A stretch of DNA of 64,000 bases from Sepiola atlantica (GCA_963556195.1 OY744533.1:46876249-46940248); one strand, 5' to 3'. Shown: positions 24,017 to 34,500, counted from the stretch's first letter. The notes: generated from the letters alone by a model not told the origin. Numbers and translations are program-made.

Positions 24017-24365
24017 TTGGTGGTTTTATTCTATTTTGCTACATAATATATTGTGTTTCATTAACGTTTAAAATAAACGTCAATTCGTCAGGCATTTTGG
24101 AATCCACTGTTCAAATTTCTATAATTCAACAACAACAGGAAATTGAGGATGGATAAGGGGGAGGGGAATGAAGACGAGGTTCGCATATAGCAAAGAAAGG
24201 AAAGGGGAGATTCTAACGGGTAATATTTAAAGAAATTGGGTGGGGTGGTATTTAGTGTCTGGGTTATTGTGACCTTAATCTTAACTAGAGCAGAGAGTGG
24301 GATGGGTTTGAATTAATGAAACACAATATATTATGTAGCAAAATGGAATAAAACCATCAACAAAA
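24012..24365. mobile_element. MITE-like element, 51-bp inverted arms
   Basis: 24012-24062 (TTTTGTTGGTGGTTTTATTC...) and 24315-24365 are inverted copies with two mismatches by my count. The interior of about 250 bp is non-coding and contains a G/A-rich part (24140-24210). TA-rich sequence is at both ends, fitting a TA target. Confidence 0.75.
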
Positions 24366-24454
24366 TATATTTTGCTCTGAATTTTCATTGAGCACTCTCA
24401 TGAACTCGGTTTCAACTTCCTTCGGATTTATACCCCTTGGATATTTGTAACAAG

Positions 24455-24457
<3 letters not shown>

Positions 24458-24529
<72 letters not shown>
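24458..24529. repeat. (TA)n(GT)n compound microsatellite
   Basis: About 18 TA units followed by 18 GT units. Confidence 0.95.
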
Positions 24530-24770
24530 GAATGCTATCCTTCTGTTTACTATATTACCTGCCGATTTGGCGTTTATAGAGTTTGATTTCTCCTAATTTC
24601 CATGCTTATTAGTGGCGGCCGAGGGATAAGATACCGGACTACGAGTCAGTGGTGAATTAGCAACCAGGTTTGAGCCCTCGACCGACATGAATTAACATCC
24701 CTGCACTGAAGATTGTGTAAGCATGAAACATCGATGTATGTAGGTAATAATAATTAATATTAGTTTAACA
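24530..24770 (+). mobile_element. tRNA-derived SINE (copy 1)
   Basis: The A-box region GTGGCGGCCGAGGGATAAG (about 24613) and B box GGTTTGAGCCC (about 24668) lie about 50 bp apart, as in a tRNA-Leu/Ser-like promoter. The body GACATGAATTAACATCCCTG..GATTGTGTAAGCATGAAAC and the tail AATAATAATTAATATT follow. The upstream 80 bp (CTGTTTACTATATTACC...) is shared with copy 2, so the repeated unit is longer than the tRNA-like part. Confidence 0.75.
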
Positions 24771-24877
24771 TATTGTTATAGCCCCCTTTACAAGGACTGG
24801 TGACTTTGAGAGAATGTAACAATAAGCAGTTACACTACGGCTTAAATGCGATATTCCAACCCCTTTTTTTGTTGTTG

Positions 24878-25125
24878 TTGAATACTGTCCTGTTTACTAT
24901 ATCGCCCGCTGATTTTGGTGTTTATAGGGTTTAATTTCTCCTAATTTCTGTGCTAATTGGTGGTGGCTGAGGGGTAAGATACCGGACTATGAGTCAGTGG
25001 TAACTTGGAACCAGGTTCGAGCCCTTCGACCGACATGAATTAACATCCCTACACTGAAGATTGTGTAAGCATGAAACATTGATGTCTGCAGATAATAATA
25101 ATTAATATTTATAACATATATATTG
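24878..25125 (+). mobile_element. tRNA-derived SINE (copy 2)
   Basis: Same unit as the copy 350 bp upstream, with A box GGTGGCTGAGGGGTAAG (about 24961) and an intact B box GGTTCGAGCCC (about 25014). It is the better-preserved promoter of the two. Tail AATAATAATTAATATTTATAAC. Confidence 0.75.
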
Positions 25126-25194
25126 GTATATCCCCGTTTAATATTTCCCACTCAAGTTAAGGTCCCCTATTTTTGTTTCACTGTTAGATACTTA

Positions 25195-25412
25195 GATCCC
25201 CCTTTTCAAACATAACAGATCAACATTTGGCCAAATTCGCTGTATAATTGATGGTGTAATAGCCAAGAATCTCAAAGCAATGCTTTTGTTTGTCGATTTT
25301 TCAAAATCATTCGATTTCATCCAACATATCAAACTCGAAAAGATCATGTTGGCGTATGGTATCACGCAAGGATCAGTATCAGGTCTCATGATGCTGTATA
25401 GCAACCCTTGCT
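25195..25412 (+). pseudogene. RTE-like reverse transcriptase fragment
   Basis: A single short frame reads RSTFGQIRCIIDGVIAKNL, then AMLLFVDFSKSFDFIQH (RT motif A, F-V-D-F-S-K-x-F-D) and LAYGITQGSVSGLMMLY. The region before motif B is present and the YxDD box is missing. It is a small, decayed piece, followed directly by the remains of a different LINE. Confidence 0.75.
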
Positions 25413-25429
25413 GACTGGTCTGATCTCAC

Positions 25430-26017
25430 AATGGAGATTCAGCATTGTTATGGAAGCTTTGCAGGGAGCTACATCTTTTCCTTTCATTTTCATCCTGTGT
25501 TCTCGATTAGGCCCTGCAGACATCTGCTGATCTAAACGTGAATCTGGAGTTCACCCTTTAAAGAGCAAAAGTAATAACAGACATTGATTACACAGAGAAC
25601 TAAGATGTGGAGAAAGTATATCTGGATGACAAAGTTATTGAGGTTGTCGAGAAGTTTTGTCAACTTGATGATACCATTAGAGCATAGGGTGGAGCAGGTG
25701 CTAGTGTGATTACAAGAATTAGGAGTGGATGGAGTAAGTTCAGGGAACTTACGCAGAGCGTTACCGCTGTCCACCAAGAAAAGAGTCTATCAGGCATGTG
25801 TACGCAGTGTGATGATGTATGGAAGTAAAACCTGGCAATTAAGGATTGAGGAATTGCGTTGCATGGTTAGAAATGATATGAAAATGATATGATGGATGTG
25901 CAATCTGAGTCTTAAAGACAGGCTTAGTTCTGATGACCTCAGAGGAAGATTAAATCTAGAGTGTATACTGAGATTTGTGCAGAAGAATAGACTTCAGTGG
26001 TACGGTCACATTGAAAG
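25430..26017 (+). pseudogene. L1/RTE-like LINE C-terminus, left part
   Basis: Degenerate frames give VRSVMMYGSKTWQL (about 25805), WMCNLSLKDRLSSDDLRGRL (about 25893) and RLQWYGHIE (about 25990). These correspond to the minus-strand LINE at 22200-23660. The element is interrupted at 26017 by a gypsy insertion and resumes at 27753. Confidence 0.8.
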
Positions 26018-26241
26018 TGTTGTGGACCTGGGTAAAGCTGAATGAATGACACAGGAACACATGGTTTAAATGAACAAAGGTATATATTATATAATAGAAA
26101 GAAAGATATTACAAGGAGATGTTGCTCTCAACCGCCATTGCTGGTTTGCCTGGGAAGAAGAGAACAAGTGTCACGTGCTTCCCGTATTTATAAGGTGGAC
26201 GAGTCCATTAGTTCTTTGTAGGTAGGTACGGCACCATAACA
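26018..26241 (-). repeat. gypsy 3' LTR (left copy)
   Basis: 224 bp, with TG...CA ends. It differs from the right copy by a 3-bp GGA insertion near 26107 and otherwise agrees by eye. Confidence 0.9.
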
Positions 26242-26273
26242 CCCCCCTTCCAAGCCTTACCTCCTCAGGAGTC

Positions 26274-27404
26274 TTAATAACGTTTCCTTTTCGGATCTAT
26301 CTCTAGGTAGTCCGGAGCCATTCGTTTTCTTTTTGGTTGTCGTTTACGTGTGACTACCTGGGGTGCTGGTAAGTTGAAGGTGTCATATATCACGTCCATC
26401 ACGTCTTCTCCTTGTGGGGCGCTGTCAGTGTCATCTGACAGTCTTTTTCTGATCTGATTTAGATGTCTCTTATGCGAGAACCGTGGTCCTTTTATGATAT
26501 AGACCATCGATCCGATCCTCTTTTCAATTGTACCGGGTTCCCAGAACGATGCATTGTTTTTGAACATCTTAAAATATACCCTATCTCCTGGGTTGTATTT
26601 TTTCTTCGGTACCGTAGAGATTCGGTCATAATTATTATGTTTAGGTAATAATTTATCAAACACGGACTTCACATTCCGCGCAAACATCATCTCTGCGGGG
26701 GATAATGATGATGCTATGTTCATGTTTTTTGTAATTCTATATACCTGTAAGAATTGTTGTAAAGCCTTCTCCTTAGGAGTATCACCGGCCTTTTTTAATG
26801 CTCTTTTTAATGTGTCTACGAAGCGTTCCGCCTGGCCGTTTGACCTAGGATGGTACGGGGGCGTCGTTATATGTCTGATTTGAAACGTCGCGCAGAACTC
26901 CTCAAAATCTGATGACGTGAACTGCGTCCCATTATCACTCACCAAACAATCCACTACCCCAAAACGGGCAAATAGTTCATGTAGGAATCTTATCGTAACC
27001 TCTGACGTGGGACTCTTGCAACGTAGTACCTCGGGCCACTTTGAAAAACTGTCGACTACGATTAAGTAGTAAAATCCTTCCAATGGTCCCGCGAAATCCA
27101 CGTGAATTCTTTCCCACGGACGGTCGGTCTTTGGCCATGGGCTATGCTTTATATGCGGTGCTTTTGCCGCTAAGGCACAGCCTTTACAAAGCTTTACTGC
27201 TTTTTCAATGTCATTGTCCATACCTGGCCAGTACACAAAACTCCTCATTAACCCCTTCATCCTGGTTATCCCTGGATGGCCAACATGAAATTCTTTCAGA
27301 ATTTGCTTTCGTAGTTTTTCTGGGATGACCACCCTTTCGTTATGCATGAGTACGTCATCACAGAGTAAGAAACTCTTTGCCGCATGTAAATCCTTATCTA
27401 CCAA
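26274..27404 (-). CDS. Ty3/gypsy integrase, intact frame
   Basis: A 376-residue uninterrupted frame for the integrase part of a gypsy Pol. Integrase joins the cDNA ends to host DNA. Visible parts: an N-terminal HHCC zinc-binding region (H40, H43, C73, C76, with HVGHPGITRMKG and VYWPGMD); a catalytic core with D103 (HVDFAGP), D157 (SDNGTQF) and E193 (GQAERF), the D-D-35-E spacing; and a basic C-terminus rich in K and R (about 345-376). The start codon is simply the first ATG. The true frame would have continued from RT-RNase H, which is deleted. The only frame upstream is a 17-codon remnant starting 27530. It ends 32 bp from the LTR. By motif it is close to the Mag lineage, as is the decayed element at 48254-51249. 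No lesion is seen in the catalytic residues. Confidence 0.9.
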   Translation of the reverse strand: MVDKDLHAAKSFLLCDDVLMHNERVVIPEKLRKQILKEFHVGHPGITRMKGLMRSFVYWPGMDNDIEKAVKLCKGCALAAKAPHIKHSPWPKTDRPWERIHVDFAGPLEGFYYLIVVDSFSKWPEVLRCKSPTSEVTIRFLHELFARFGVVDCLVSDNGTQFTSSDFEEFCATFQIRHITTPPYHPRSNGQAERFVDTLKRALKKAGDTPKEKALQQFLQVYRITKNMNIASSLSPAEMMFARNVKSVFDKLLPKHNNYDRISTVPKKKYNPGDRVYFKMFKNNASFWEPGTIEKRIGSMVYIIKGPRFSHKRHLNQIRKRLSDDTDSAPQGEDVMDVIYDTFNLPAPQVVTRKRQPKRKRMAPDYLEIDPKRKRY

Positions 27405-27531
27405 TTTTATTTTTGTTCTTTTTTTTGTTTTTGTTTTTTGCGTGATGCTTGCTGCATTAACCTTGTGAGTGCATTTTCACGTGGTATTTTCAGTTTTTTT
27501 ACCCAAGAGTTCGAATTGCCTCGTCGCCATT
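27405..27531 (-). other. gypsy leader and deletion junction
   Basis: From the LTR edge, minus strand: AA, then TGGCGACGAGGCAATTC (primer-binding site and possible start ATGGCGACG), 17 codons to a TGA, then an A-rich stretch (about 27415-27445 as poly-T on plus). The join to the integrase region must be here. Confidence 0.6.
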
Positions 27532-27752
27532 TGTTGTGGACCTGGGTAAAGCTGAATGAATGACACAGGAACACATGGTTTAAATGAACAAAGGTATATA
27601 TTATATAATAGAAAGAAAGATATTACAAGATGTTGCTCTCAACCGCCATTGCTGGTTTGCCTGGGAAGAAGAGAACAAGTGTCACGTGCTTCCCGTATTT
27701 ATAAGGTGGACGAGTCCATTAGTTCTTTGTAGGTAGGTACGGCACCATAACA
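27532..27752 (-). repeat. gypsy 5' LTR (right copy)
   Basis: 221 bp; ends and body as in the left LTR. Confidence 0.9.
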
Positions 27753-27965
27753 GAAAGTATGGATGGGAGTTCTTGGGTTAGTAGATGTAGAACAGTTGAA
27801 GTAATAGGTTCAGTTCACCGGGAAAGGCCAAGACAAACATAGGAGGACGTGATAAAAATGGACATGAGAGAAAGAGGGATAAATAAAGACCAGGTCAGAG
27901 ATAGGTTACTTTGGAAGACAATTTCTTAAAGGTGTCCAACGCATGCCAGAATGTCAAACGGACTT
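27753..27965 (+). pseudogene. LINE C-terminus and 3' UTR, right part
   Basis: Continues the LINE interrupted at 26017: TATGGATGGGAGTTCTTGG... corresponds to the S-W-V-S-R part, followed by GGTTACTTTGGAAGAC and the 3' UTR GGTGTCCAACGCATGCCAG. It carries the second copy of the GAAAG target site at its left edge. Confidence 0.8.
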
Positions 27966-27971
27966 TAAACC

Positions 27972-28034
<63 letters not shown>
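27966..28034 (+). repeat. (GAT)n LINE tail
   Basis: About 23 GAT triplets directly after the LINE 3' UTR, so the microsatellite is the LINE's own tail. The same motif and UTR pair occurs at 918 (-) and 34440-34490. Confidence 0.85.
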
Positions 28035-28059
28035 ACCTTGTTGTCAGAGGCAAACTTGT

Positions 28060-28920
28060 CAATCTCATCTAAGAAGCAGCCAGCGAGATTGGCCTCTACA
28101 TTAATGCTGGCAAAAAAGAATTTATCAACCAAGAAGAAATAAGGTTCAAAAACGGCAACAGCATCCAGTCTGAACAGGAATGTGTATACGTCGGCAGCAA
28201 CATTCAGTCAGCGGAAAGAGACATTAAAATCTGCAGGTGTGCTTGCCGGACTGTGCACTATCTGGAAATCCTATCTTTCTGACAATATTAAAAGAAACTT
28301 TTTTAGGGCCATGGTGGAATTTGTCTTGCTCTACGGTTTGATAACTTGGACACTGACAACACATCCCTTGACAGAACATACACACGGATATTACGAGTTG
28401 CATTGAAGAGAGTTTGAATGCCTACTAGACACCATTCTCAAGTGTCTTCGGTCTCTCTGTACAGGGGTTTGTCAGGACAACCTGACATTAGAATACTTCA
28501 CCCTACAAGTAAACCCTGACTAAATGTTCAAAATAACATAGTATTCAAAGCCCAAATAAGATTCCTCCGGCATGGCTATGCACTAGCTCATGCGAGAAAT
28601 GGTGCACCTGCTGTTAGTGATGTTACATCTAGTAACAGCACTTAGCAGGATACTCCACCAGACCAGATGAATTCTTGTTCTGGAATCCGACAAGACTAAA
28701 GAAAGACTACAATGAAGATAAACTATAACACAGTTAAGTGATCGATTGAGGAGAGTAAAATTAGGTTTCTTCACTGCTTTACTAATTCAATGTTTGAGAG
28801 GTAAAGGAAAATTTGGTTGAAGACTCGAGTATCTATGTATCTGATATAGAAATCAAGTGTTAGCCACAGGAATGCGTCACTTGATTTCTGAGATCTAACT
28901 CAAATAAAATGAAAAAGAAA
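28060..28920 (+). pseudogene. RTE-like LINE, late RT and C-terminus
   Basis: Frames give INAGKKEFINQ, then ECVYVGSNIQSAERDIK (about 28172-28222) and, shifted, TIWKSYLSDNIKRNFFRAMV, FVLLYGLITWTLTT (about 28258-28362) with RTYTRILRVALKR after another shift. This is the thumb and downstream part of an RTE-type RT. The part after 28430 (CTGTACAGGGGTTTGTCAGG..., AACAGCACTTAGC.GGATACTCCA) is repeated at 53400-53900. Several stops and shifts disable it. Confidence 0.75.
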
Positions 28921-29271
28921 ATGTTGCATTGAACATCAGCTGGATGAAACACTCCACCAAGAAACGCCTATATGAACACCTCCATCCTATCCCAGTCTTG
29001 TGAAGAGAGAGAAGGTCAATCATGGCGTCCAGATCTCATCTTCTGAGTCTCACAGTGCTTATATTTGTTTGGTGTCATTTTTTCATCATGTATGTGGCAA
29101 CACCAGACCCTGTGACAAAGATAGTGTTTATCTATTTAGTATGTAGAAATAACTATCACACACATTGTATTTGTTTAAATGTCTTGGGACTCAGAAATCA
29201 AGCATTTCCGAACCTATATATACATATAGAATATAATCCCCAAGTTATGCCATCGATTTTCCAAACACACA

Positions 29272-29273
<2 letters not shown>
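28921..29273. other. Unassigned sequence
   Basis: The 125-codon frame starting 29022 ends in a (TA)n tract and has no known motif; the first 85 residues are not recognisable. Confidence 0.35.

Positions 29274-29311
<38 letters not shown>
29274..29311. repeat. (TA)n microsatellite
   Basis: TA run; another at 29493-29534. Confidence 0.95.
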
Positions 29312-29316
<5 letters not shown>

Positions 29317-29490
29317 TCCAACATAAAGAAGAAAATGAAAACTCTTTTTTCAGTAGTATTTATTTATATTCAGCATCAAGGTCATTCAGGATGAAATAAT
29401 ATTAGCTTCTATTAATTGAGGACAGCTTTCAGATTCAGAGAAATATCGATAACAAAAAAACAAAAAAACATCACTTCTGAAAAAGAGAGT

Positions 29491-29492
<2 letters not shown>

Positions 29493-29534
<42 letters not shown>
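29493..29534. repeat. (TA)n microsatellite
   Basis: TA run adjoining a Helitron-like fragment. Confidence 0.95.
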
Positions 29535-29537
<3 letters not shown>

Positions 29538-29735
29538 GGTTCACTCCTAAACTAATTAATCGATCATTATTAATTTTAGAACACAGCTGCTAGGCGTAGG
29601 AGTTGATAATGTGGGATATATTTAGTTGAATTAATTTTTAGGCAAACAAGGTAAAAAAAGGTGGAACCTTTCGTGTAATTTTAGATATCTTCGATTATTT
29701 TGCAATTCTAACAATAGGTATTAGACATCAATTAA
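29535..29735 (-). mobile_element. Helitron-like fragment (family A interior)
   Basis: CACTCCTAAACTAATTAATCG...ACACAGCTGCTAGGCGTA and AACAATAGGTATTAGACATC match 40490-40670 and 54140-54340 in the same direction. Those copies end in the family A 5' motif in reverse, so this piece is also minus. Both ends are missing. Confidence 0.6.
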
Positions 29736-30164
29736 AAGCGAATTTATTTATATACATATGTAATATATATCTCTCTATACATACATACATACATACATAT
29801 AAATACTTATCTATATACATATAGCCACAGCTGAAGTGTTCCCTTCTTCCCCGCCAAAAGCGTGGGCAAGGGGTGTTGAGTATAAGTTCTTGGTCCTTTC
29901 GAGGTGCGGCGGGTCGAATCTCTGTGGAAAACTCTGATTTTGTTAACCAGGTCACTGGTTTTATAAGCTTTGTTAATTTGACATTGGCTTGCTAGATTTT
30001 GGGTTTAAAACGATTTTTATTGGTTGAAAACTATTTAGTTAACACGTTCTTTTCAAAACTTTAACTTGTTTTTGAAAGTGAAGGGGAGAGTATATACCAA
30101 CGAACCAGAAAAGGTAAGAGGGTGGCTATTCAAGCCATTCGCTTTTTGGCGTTCACTCGAATCG
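29736..30164. other. No feature recognised
   Basis: Contains a short (CATA)n run (29778-29800). No gene is evident. Confidence 0.4.
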
Positions 30165-31575
30165 CATCTCAATCCACCACAAAAGAACTGACCTGCGAAA
30201 TTATCGCTCCATAAGTCTTTTCCAGCTCATCGCTAAAATCTTTGAATTTTTAATCAATCTAGCGACAGTACACCACCTTGAAAATGCTAAACTTCTTTCT
30301 GACCAACAGTATGGATTTAGGCAATCTCATTCTACTGTAGATATCCTAACGGTCATCTCTGAACGCATATATCATATACTGGATAAGGCAGGTGAAGCTA
30401 GGCTAGTAGTGCTTGATATATCCATGGCAAGATCTGACATGAAGGTTTTCTAAGGAAAATTCATTTGTGCGGTATTACTAAACGAATATTTAATATAATC
30501 AGATCCTTCTTAGCTAAGAGAAAAATCCAGGTTGTTCTTGATGGCCGTACATCTAAACAACATCATATTGATGAGGATGTCCCCAAGGGGTCGATCCTTG
30601 GATCTTTATTATTCCTGATCTTCATAAACAACATCCCTGATGCAATCGTGTCCGAGATGGGTATATTTGCTGATGACACCATGCTCTATTCTCGGCATGT
30701 GTGTAGATAAAACACACACATGTCCAAGGCAATACCTGTATTTTTCGAAAATGACCTCTAATCTAATCAAAAATGGAGGGTCACATTCAATGTTACAAAG
30801 ACAAAGTTCTTTTCCTTTAACAATTATAAGAAACCTTTCCAATCACCGATTGCCATGGCTCATAGCACACTTCTTGAGTGTCAAGCGTTTAAATTCCTTG
30901 GCCTAACACACATAGGCAACAGGAATTAGAGTAAATACATCGAAGATACTGCCAAGTCTGCTGCAAGGTAAGTAGGCTCCCTCTACCATGCTAGTAAACT
31001 TCTCACACCTGCCAGTATCCTATATCTCTACAAAGCCACCACTCGCGCATGCATGGAGTATTGTTGTCACATCTGAGTTGGTGCACCAACTACTAGCCTC
31101 TTCCTCTTAGACAGGGTACAACAAAAAGAGTGTCTAACCTAATAGGTCCACACTGTCTACCAAGTCCAACCACTGTCACATCATCACAACGTTGCATCCT
31201 TGTGCTTGTTTTACAAGTACTTCCACAAAATGTGCTCCTATAAAATTATTGCACTTGTACCCTTCAACAAAAATACCCCAACCAACTTGACTAGCAATAA
31301 AATCCCACCCTTTTAGTGTAGAAGTCTCCAGATGCCGGAAAATGTTCTACTAGAAATTTCTACGGAAATAGTTCTTGTCTTCGGACTGCTTGCCTTTGGA
31401 ATTCCCTCTCTGCACCCTGGTTCTCCGACTGAACCAACATGCAGAAATGTAAATGTAATGTGAACAAACATCTTTCTACACCACTCCCCACTTAAGATGT
31501 CCCTTAGAAATCTAGCTCTCATCAGAGTAGCCTCTTATGTCTCAGTTGCAATATTCATTGTTTGGGGTGAACAAA

Positions 31576-31576
<1 letters not shown>
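30165..31576 (+). pseudogene. jockey/CR1-like LINE, RT to 3' end (subfamily 2)
   Basis: In order: LRNYRSISLFQLIAKIFE (about 30200), LLSDQQYGFRQSHSTVDIL (about 30293), a motif A remnant VLDISMA (about 30413, the F-D lost), and a frame at 30465-30710 with DVPKGSILGSLLF (motif B) and FADDTMLYS, the catalytic box. The C-terminal part is out of frame around 31010-31240 (LYKATTRACMEYCCHI). The 3' end is near TGTTTGGGGT at 31560-31569, followed by (TA)n. Similarity to 19045-19995 is close enough to call one subfamily. At least five frameshifts or stops. Confidence 0.85.

Positions 31577-31634
<58 letters not shown>
31577..31634. repeat. (TA)n microsatellite
   Basis: TA run next to the LINE 3' end. 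Confidence 0.95.
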
Positions 31635-31638
<4 letters not shown>

Positions 31639-31827
31639 CATATACCCATATGTAGATATATAAAGATATATATACATAATTATAAGCATCTGTAAAAAGT
31701 ATTCCAGTTAATGATTTTCAATAAATCAATATTTGCTGAATCAAATGCATATTCATTTTTATCTGTATTGATTACCCGTTTAGAAAATTTGCTTGTATCA
31801 TTTTTATGTTTTAATAAAATGCTCTGA

Positions 31828-31828
31828 A

Positions 31829-31874
<46 letters not shown>
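31828..31874. repeat. (TA)n microsatellite
   Basis: TA run before the repeated block at 31878. Confidence 0.95.
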
Positions 31875-31877
<3 letters not shown>

Positions 31878-31878
<1 letters not shown>

Positions 31879-32370
31879 GTGTTTTTCACCTGCAGACAAC
31901 GTCGTTTCGGCCTTTCTTACCCTCATCAGTGTAGGAGTGACGGTTGCAGGTAGTCGCATGGGCTCGAATGCAGTTTGTAGATTCAGTCTAGAATCACGAG
32001 ACAAACGCACAGGACGACACGGCCGTGAAAAATCGACACAGACTGTAATTGAAATTAAGGTACATTTACCCCGGAGGCGGGGGAAGCGTCTTGTCGTCTA
32101 CAGTGTTCAACGCTCGAGTTAACTTGCTTATCACAGAAATGGCAACAAACTTTTTAATTTCAAACCAGGCTCTACTTTTAAGACTATTATATCTTTAAAG
32201 GGCTTTTAACTATAAATATTTTTAAAATATTAGTGTTTTTCACCTACAGCCGACGTCGTTTCGGGCTTTCTTACCCTCATCAGTATAGGAGTGGCGATTG
32301 TAAGCAGTTGCAGGCGGTCGCATGTGCTTGAGCGCAGTTTGTAGATTCAGCCTAGAATCACAAGACGAAT
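31878..32370 (+). repeat. Direct repeat pair with CGTTTCGG core
   Basis: 31880-32010 and 32228-32365 share GTGTTTTTCACCT, CGTCGTTTCGG, TTTCTTACCCTCATCAG and GTTTGTAGATTCAG. Copy 2 has an additional GTAAGCAGTTGCAG. The units are about 340 bp apart and both lie against TA-rich sequence. It is probably the end of a dispersed element present twice. Confidence 0.75.
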
Positions 32371-32397
32371 GATATATATATATATATATATATATGC
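32371..32397. repeat. (TA)n microsatellite
   Basis: Short TA run. Confidence 0.9.
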
Positions 32398-32880
32398 AAT
32401 GTGTGTATTTAGGCAGCATTTTCTCATTTATACAAACATTGTTAAAAATAACAGAATTCGTCTGTTTAATTATACCTTTTTTATTTTTTCATTTTTTCTG
32501 ATGGTCTTTTTTGTATTAAAATTTTAAAAATTAATAAATGTTCCATAGGTTTCACAAGTTTCTAGTTAATAACACTAAAATTATACATTCCGAAACCAAT
32601 TTTTAAAGATAAAAAATACTGGAAGCTATCTACATAAAAACACAACAACCTAAAATTAATGTAATTCTTCTGATGATAAGATTTTAATCTTTGAAAAGCC
32701 TTGGCTTAAGGAAAGAAAAATAAACATGTTTTTACCGAGTACAACTTGCATTAAACAATTGAAGTTGAAATATATTTGTCATTCGTACATGTTTATCCCT
32801 CTTCTTTCATTTATCTTTATATATATATATATAGGTAACACTATACAGTGAAAATCCGGTAAACATGAATACCAGCGGTT
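32398..32880. other. No feature recognised
   Basis: AT-rich spacer. Confidence 0.4.
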
Positions 32881-33260
32881 CGAAGAGGTGAACTACTCTA
32901 AGATCAAAGTGTAATACCTGTTCTGATGGATACTACACCCCATAGACTGGTATTGTCTTGGCCTTCGGGGCTTGATTTACGCCAGTCTGTGGGTTTGTCC
33001 TGTGCAGTTCTAGGAGGTCCACCCTCCCAGGCTTTGCCTCCTCTCTAGGGGGAGGAGTAAGTTTATTGCTTACTGCCTGAGGTGCCCCTACCGGGGAATG
33101 CCGACGGGGCTGCCCAGGCAATTTTTAATGGCCAGAGTGCTCACCTTCTCGGGCGCTAGCTTTTCAAGTTCCACTTTCCCGACCCGACCTTGGGTAACAT
33201 CTTACCTTGTGGGAGTAAAATAAAATTGTCCTTGTGCTTAACCTCCTGGGGAGGTAAATA
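32881..33260 (-). other. GC-rich island, possible LINE 5' region
   Basis: It is much richer in G+C than its surroundings. The minus frame 32933-33121 reads RRHSPVGAPQAVSNKLTPP and KAKTIPVYGV, without a known domain. The left edge TAAGATCAAAGTGTAATACC resembles 39708-39735 of a Helitron-like copy. It could be a 5' UTR or ORF1 piece of the LINE that follows, but there is no proof. Confidence 0.35.
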
Positions 33261-33349
33261 AATGGAAGCATGGTGGCAATAAATGGTTAAAATAATGTGC
33301 CAGGTATGGGAGGTTTATAAATAATAGTTATCATCTGGTTTTGATATTT

Positions 33350-33955
33350 AGGGTACAGCTGACTCCGGGGTGGACAACACCAGGCAATGTCTCACACCTG
33401 CTCTCCTTGCAGTCCGATCCAAAAAGGTTGACAGCAGTCAGGTTGCATGCAGTCATATCACTTCTTGCACACTCAAGTCAAGTCTTCGTTGGTCCCTACC
33501 ATACTCCCTAGTGCCTGGGTATCAAGGCGTGTGATGGAGTTGATGCAAGATTTGGCACGCTGTACATGGCCAAACCACGTGAGATGCTGAATATGTAAGA
33601 TTTCCATAATTCCACCAATACCAAGTTTCTGATGAAGCAACGTTGAAGGGATCCTTTACAACTGCACATCCACCTGATCATACCATGGTCATTATGCCAA
33701 AGCCGTTGCAGAGCAAAAGTGTGTGGAACTCATGTCTCACTGCAATGCTAAATGACAGGAAAGACTTTGCCTAGATGTAAGTATTGGCAGCAGCTTCCAG
33801 AACATTACCCAAAGCAACACAATGGCTAGCATGCATAGCGTGTTGGCAAACACCACAAGCATTCAATATAGATCAACAGCAACCAGTGCTTTCAAACAGA
33901 CATGGCCACAGTTTTTAGTATCATACTAGACCACCTGTGAACTGTTGGGCTTGCA
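33350..33955 (-). pseudogene. L1/RTE-like LINE C-terminus
   Basis: Minus-strand frames read TWFGHVQRAKSCINSI (about 33585-33540), then a proline/glycine-rich join and DCMQPDCCQPFW, AWCCPPRS-like codons to about 33355. This matches the known W-x-G-H-V-x-R ... D-P-x-D-R-x-A-W ... V-R-x-x-L-V-L-P-T-P ending of many LINE proteins, with frameshifts. The upstream part (33600-33950) is degenerate. Confidence 0.65.
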
Positions 33956-34020
33956 TCATCATCATCATCATCATCATCATCTTTTGGTATTTAGGGTGCA
34001 GTCTCCTGAACCTTTCCCAA
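33956..34020 (-). repeat. (CAT)n and second LINE 3' end
   Basis: Nine CAT units, then CTTTTGGTATTTAGGGTGCAG, resembling the left end of the neighbouring LINE fragment (TTTTGATATTTAGGGTACAG at 33340). It probably marks the tail of a second minus-strand LINE. Confidence 0.5.
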
Positions 34021-34129
34021 GAAACATAAGTTAAAAAAATAAAAATAAGATTAAATCTAAATTAAAGATTAAAATAAAAAAATTGAAAGAAAATTAAGGA
34101 AGTTAAATATTAAAACATCTCAACTAGAA

Positions 34130-34500
34130 ACGTTGCATGAAAAGAAATGATATAAAAATGATACAATGGTTGTGTAATGTGACTCTTAGACATGCTTATA
34201 TATGATGACCTCAGAGGAAAATTAAATCTGGATTGTGTAGGCTTCAATGGTATGGCCACGTTGAAAGAATGGATGAGAGTTCTTGGGTTAGTAGATGTAC
34301 AATAGTTGAGACAGCAGGGTCACTTAGCAAGGGAAGGCCAAACAAAACATGGAAGGAAGTGATAAGGATAGAATTGAGAGAAAGAGCGATAAAGACTTGG
34401 CCAAAAATAGGTTACTTTGGAAGTGAATTTGTAAATCTCGTGCAACACATGACAACAAGTAAAACGGACATTACACCGAATATGATGATGAAACGAGTAC
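34130..34500 (+). pseudogene. L1/RTE-like LINE C-terminus and tail
   Basis: The frame from 34233 starts CRLQWYGHVERMDESSW, then GRPNKTWKEVIR. It is the same ending as in 22200-23660 (-) and 25430-27965 (+). The 3' UTR (GTGCAACACATGACAACAAG, about 34440) and a short ATGATGATG tail follow. The 5' part is lost. Confidence 0.8.

Larger units (their letters stand above)
26018..27752 (-). mobile_element. Ty3/gypsy (Mag-like) deletion derivative, young
   Basis: Two direct LTRs (26018-26241 and 27532-27752) begin TGTTATGGTG and end CCACAACA when read on the minus strand. The target site GAAAG is duplicated (26013-26017 and 27753-27757). Next to the 5' LTR (right side) AA is followed by TGGCGACGAGG, a plausible primer-binding site. 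Before the 3' LTR (left side) GGAAGGGGGG is the polypurine tract. The interior is only 1.29 kb: it jumps from a few codons after ATGGCG to the integrase, so gag, protease, RT and RNase H are deleted. Confidence 0.9.

Noticed and set aside
24610..25020. tRNA genes suggested by A and B boxes
   Set aside because: No cloverleaf can be drawn, the copies share non-tRNA bodies and tails, and the same boxes recur with the same flanks; they are SINEs.
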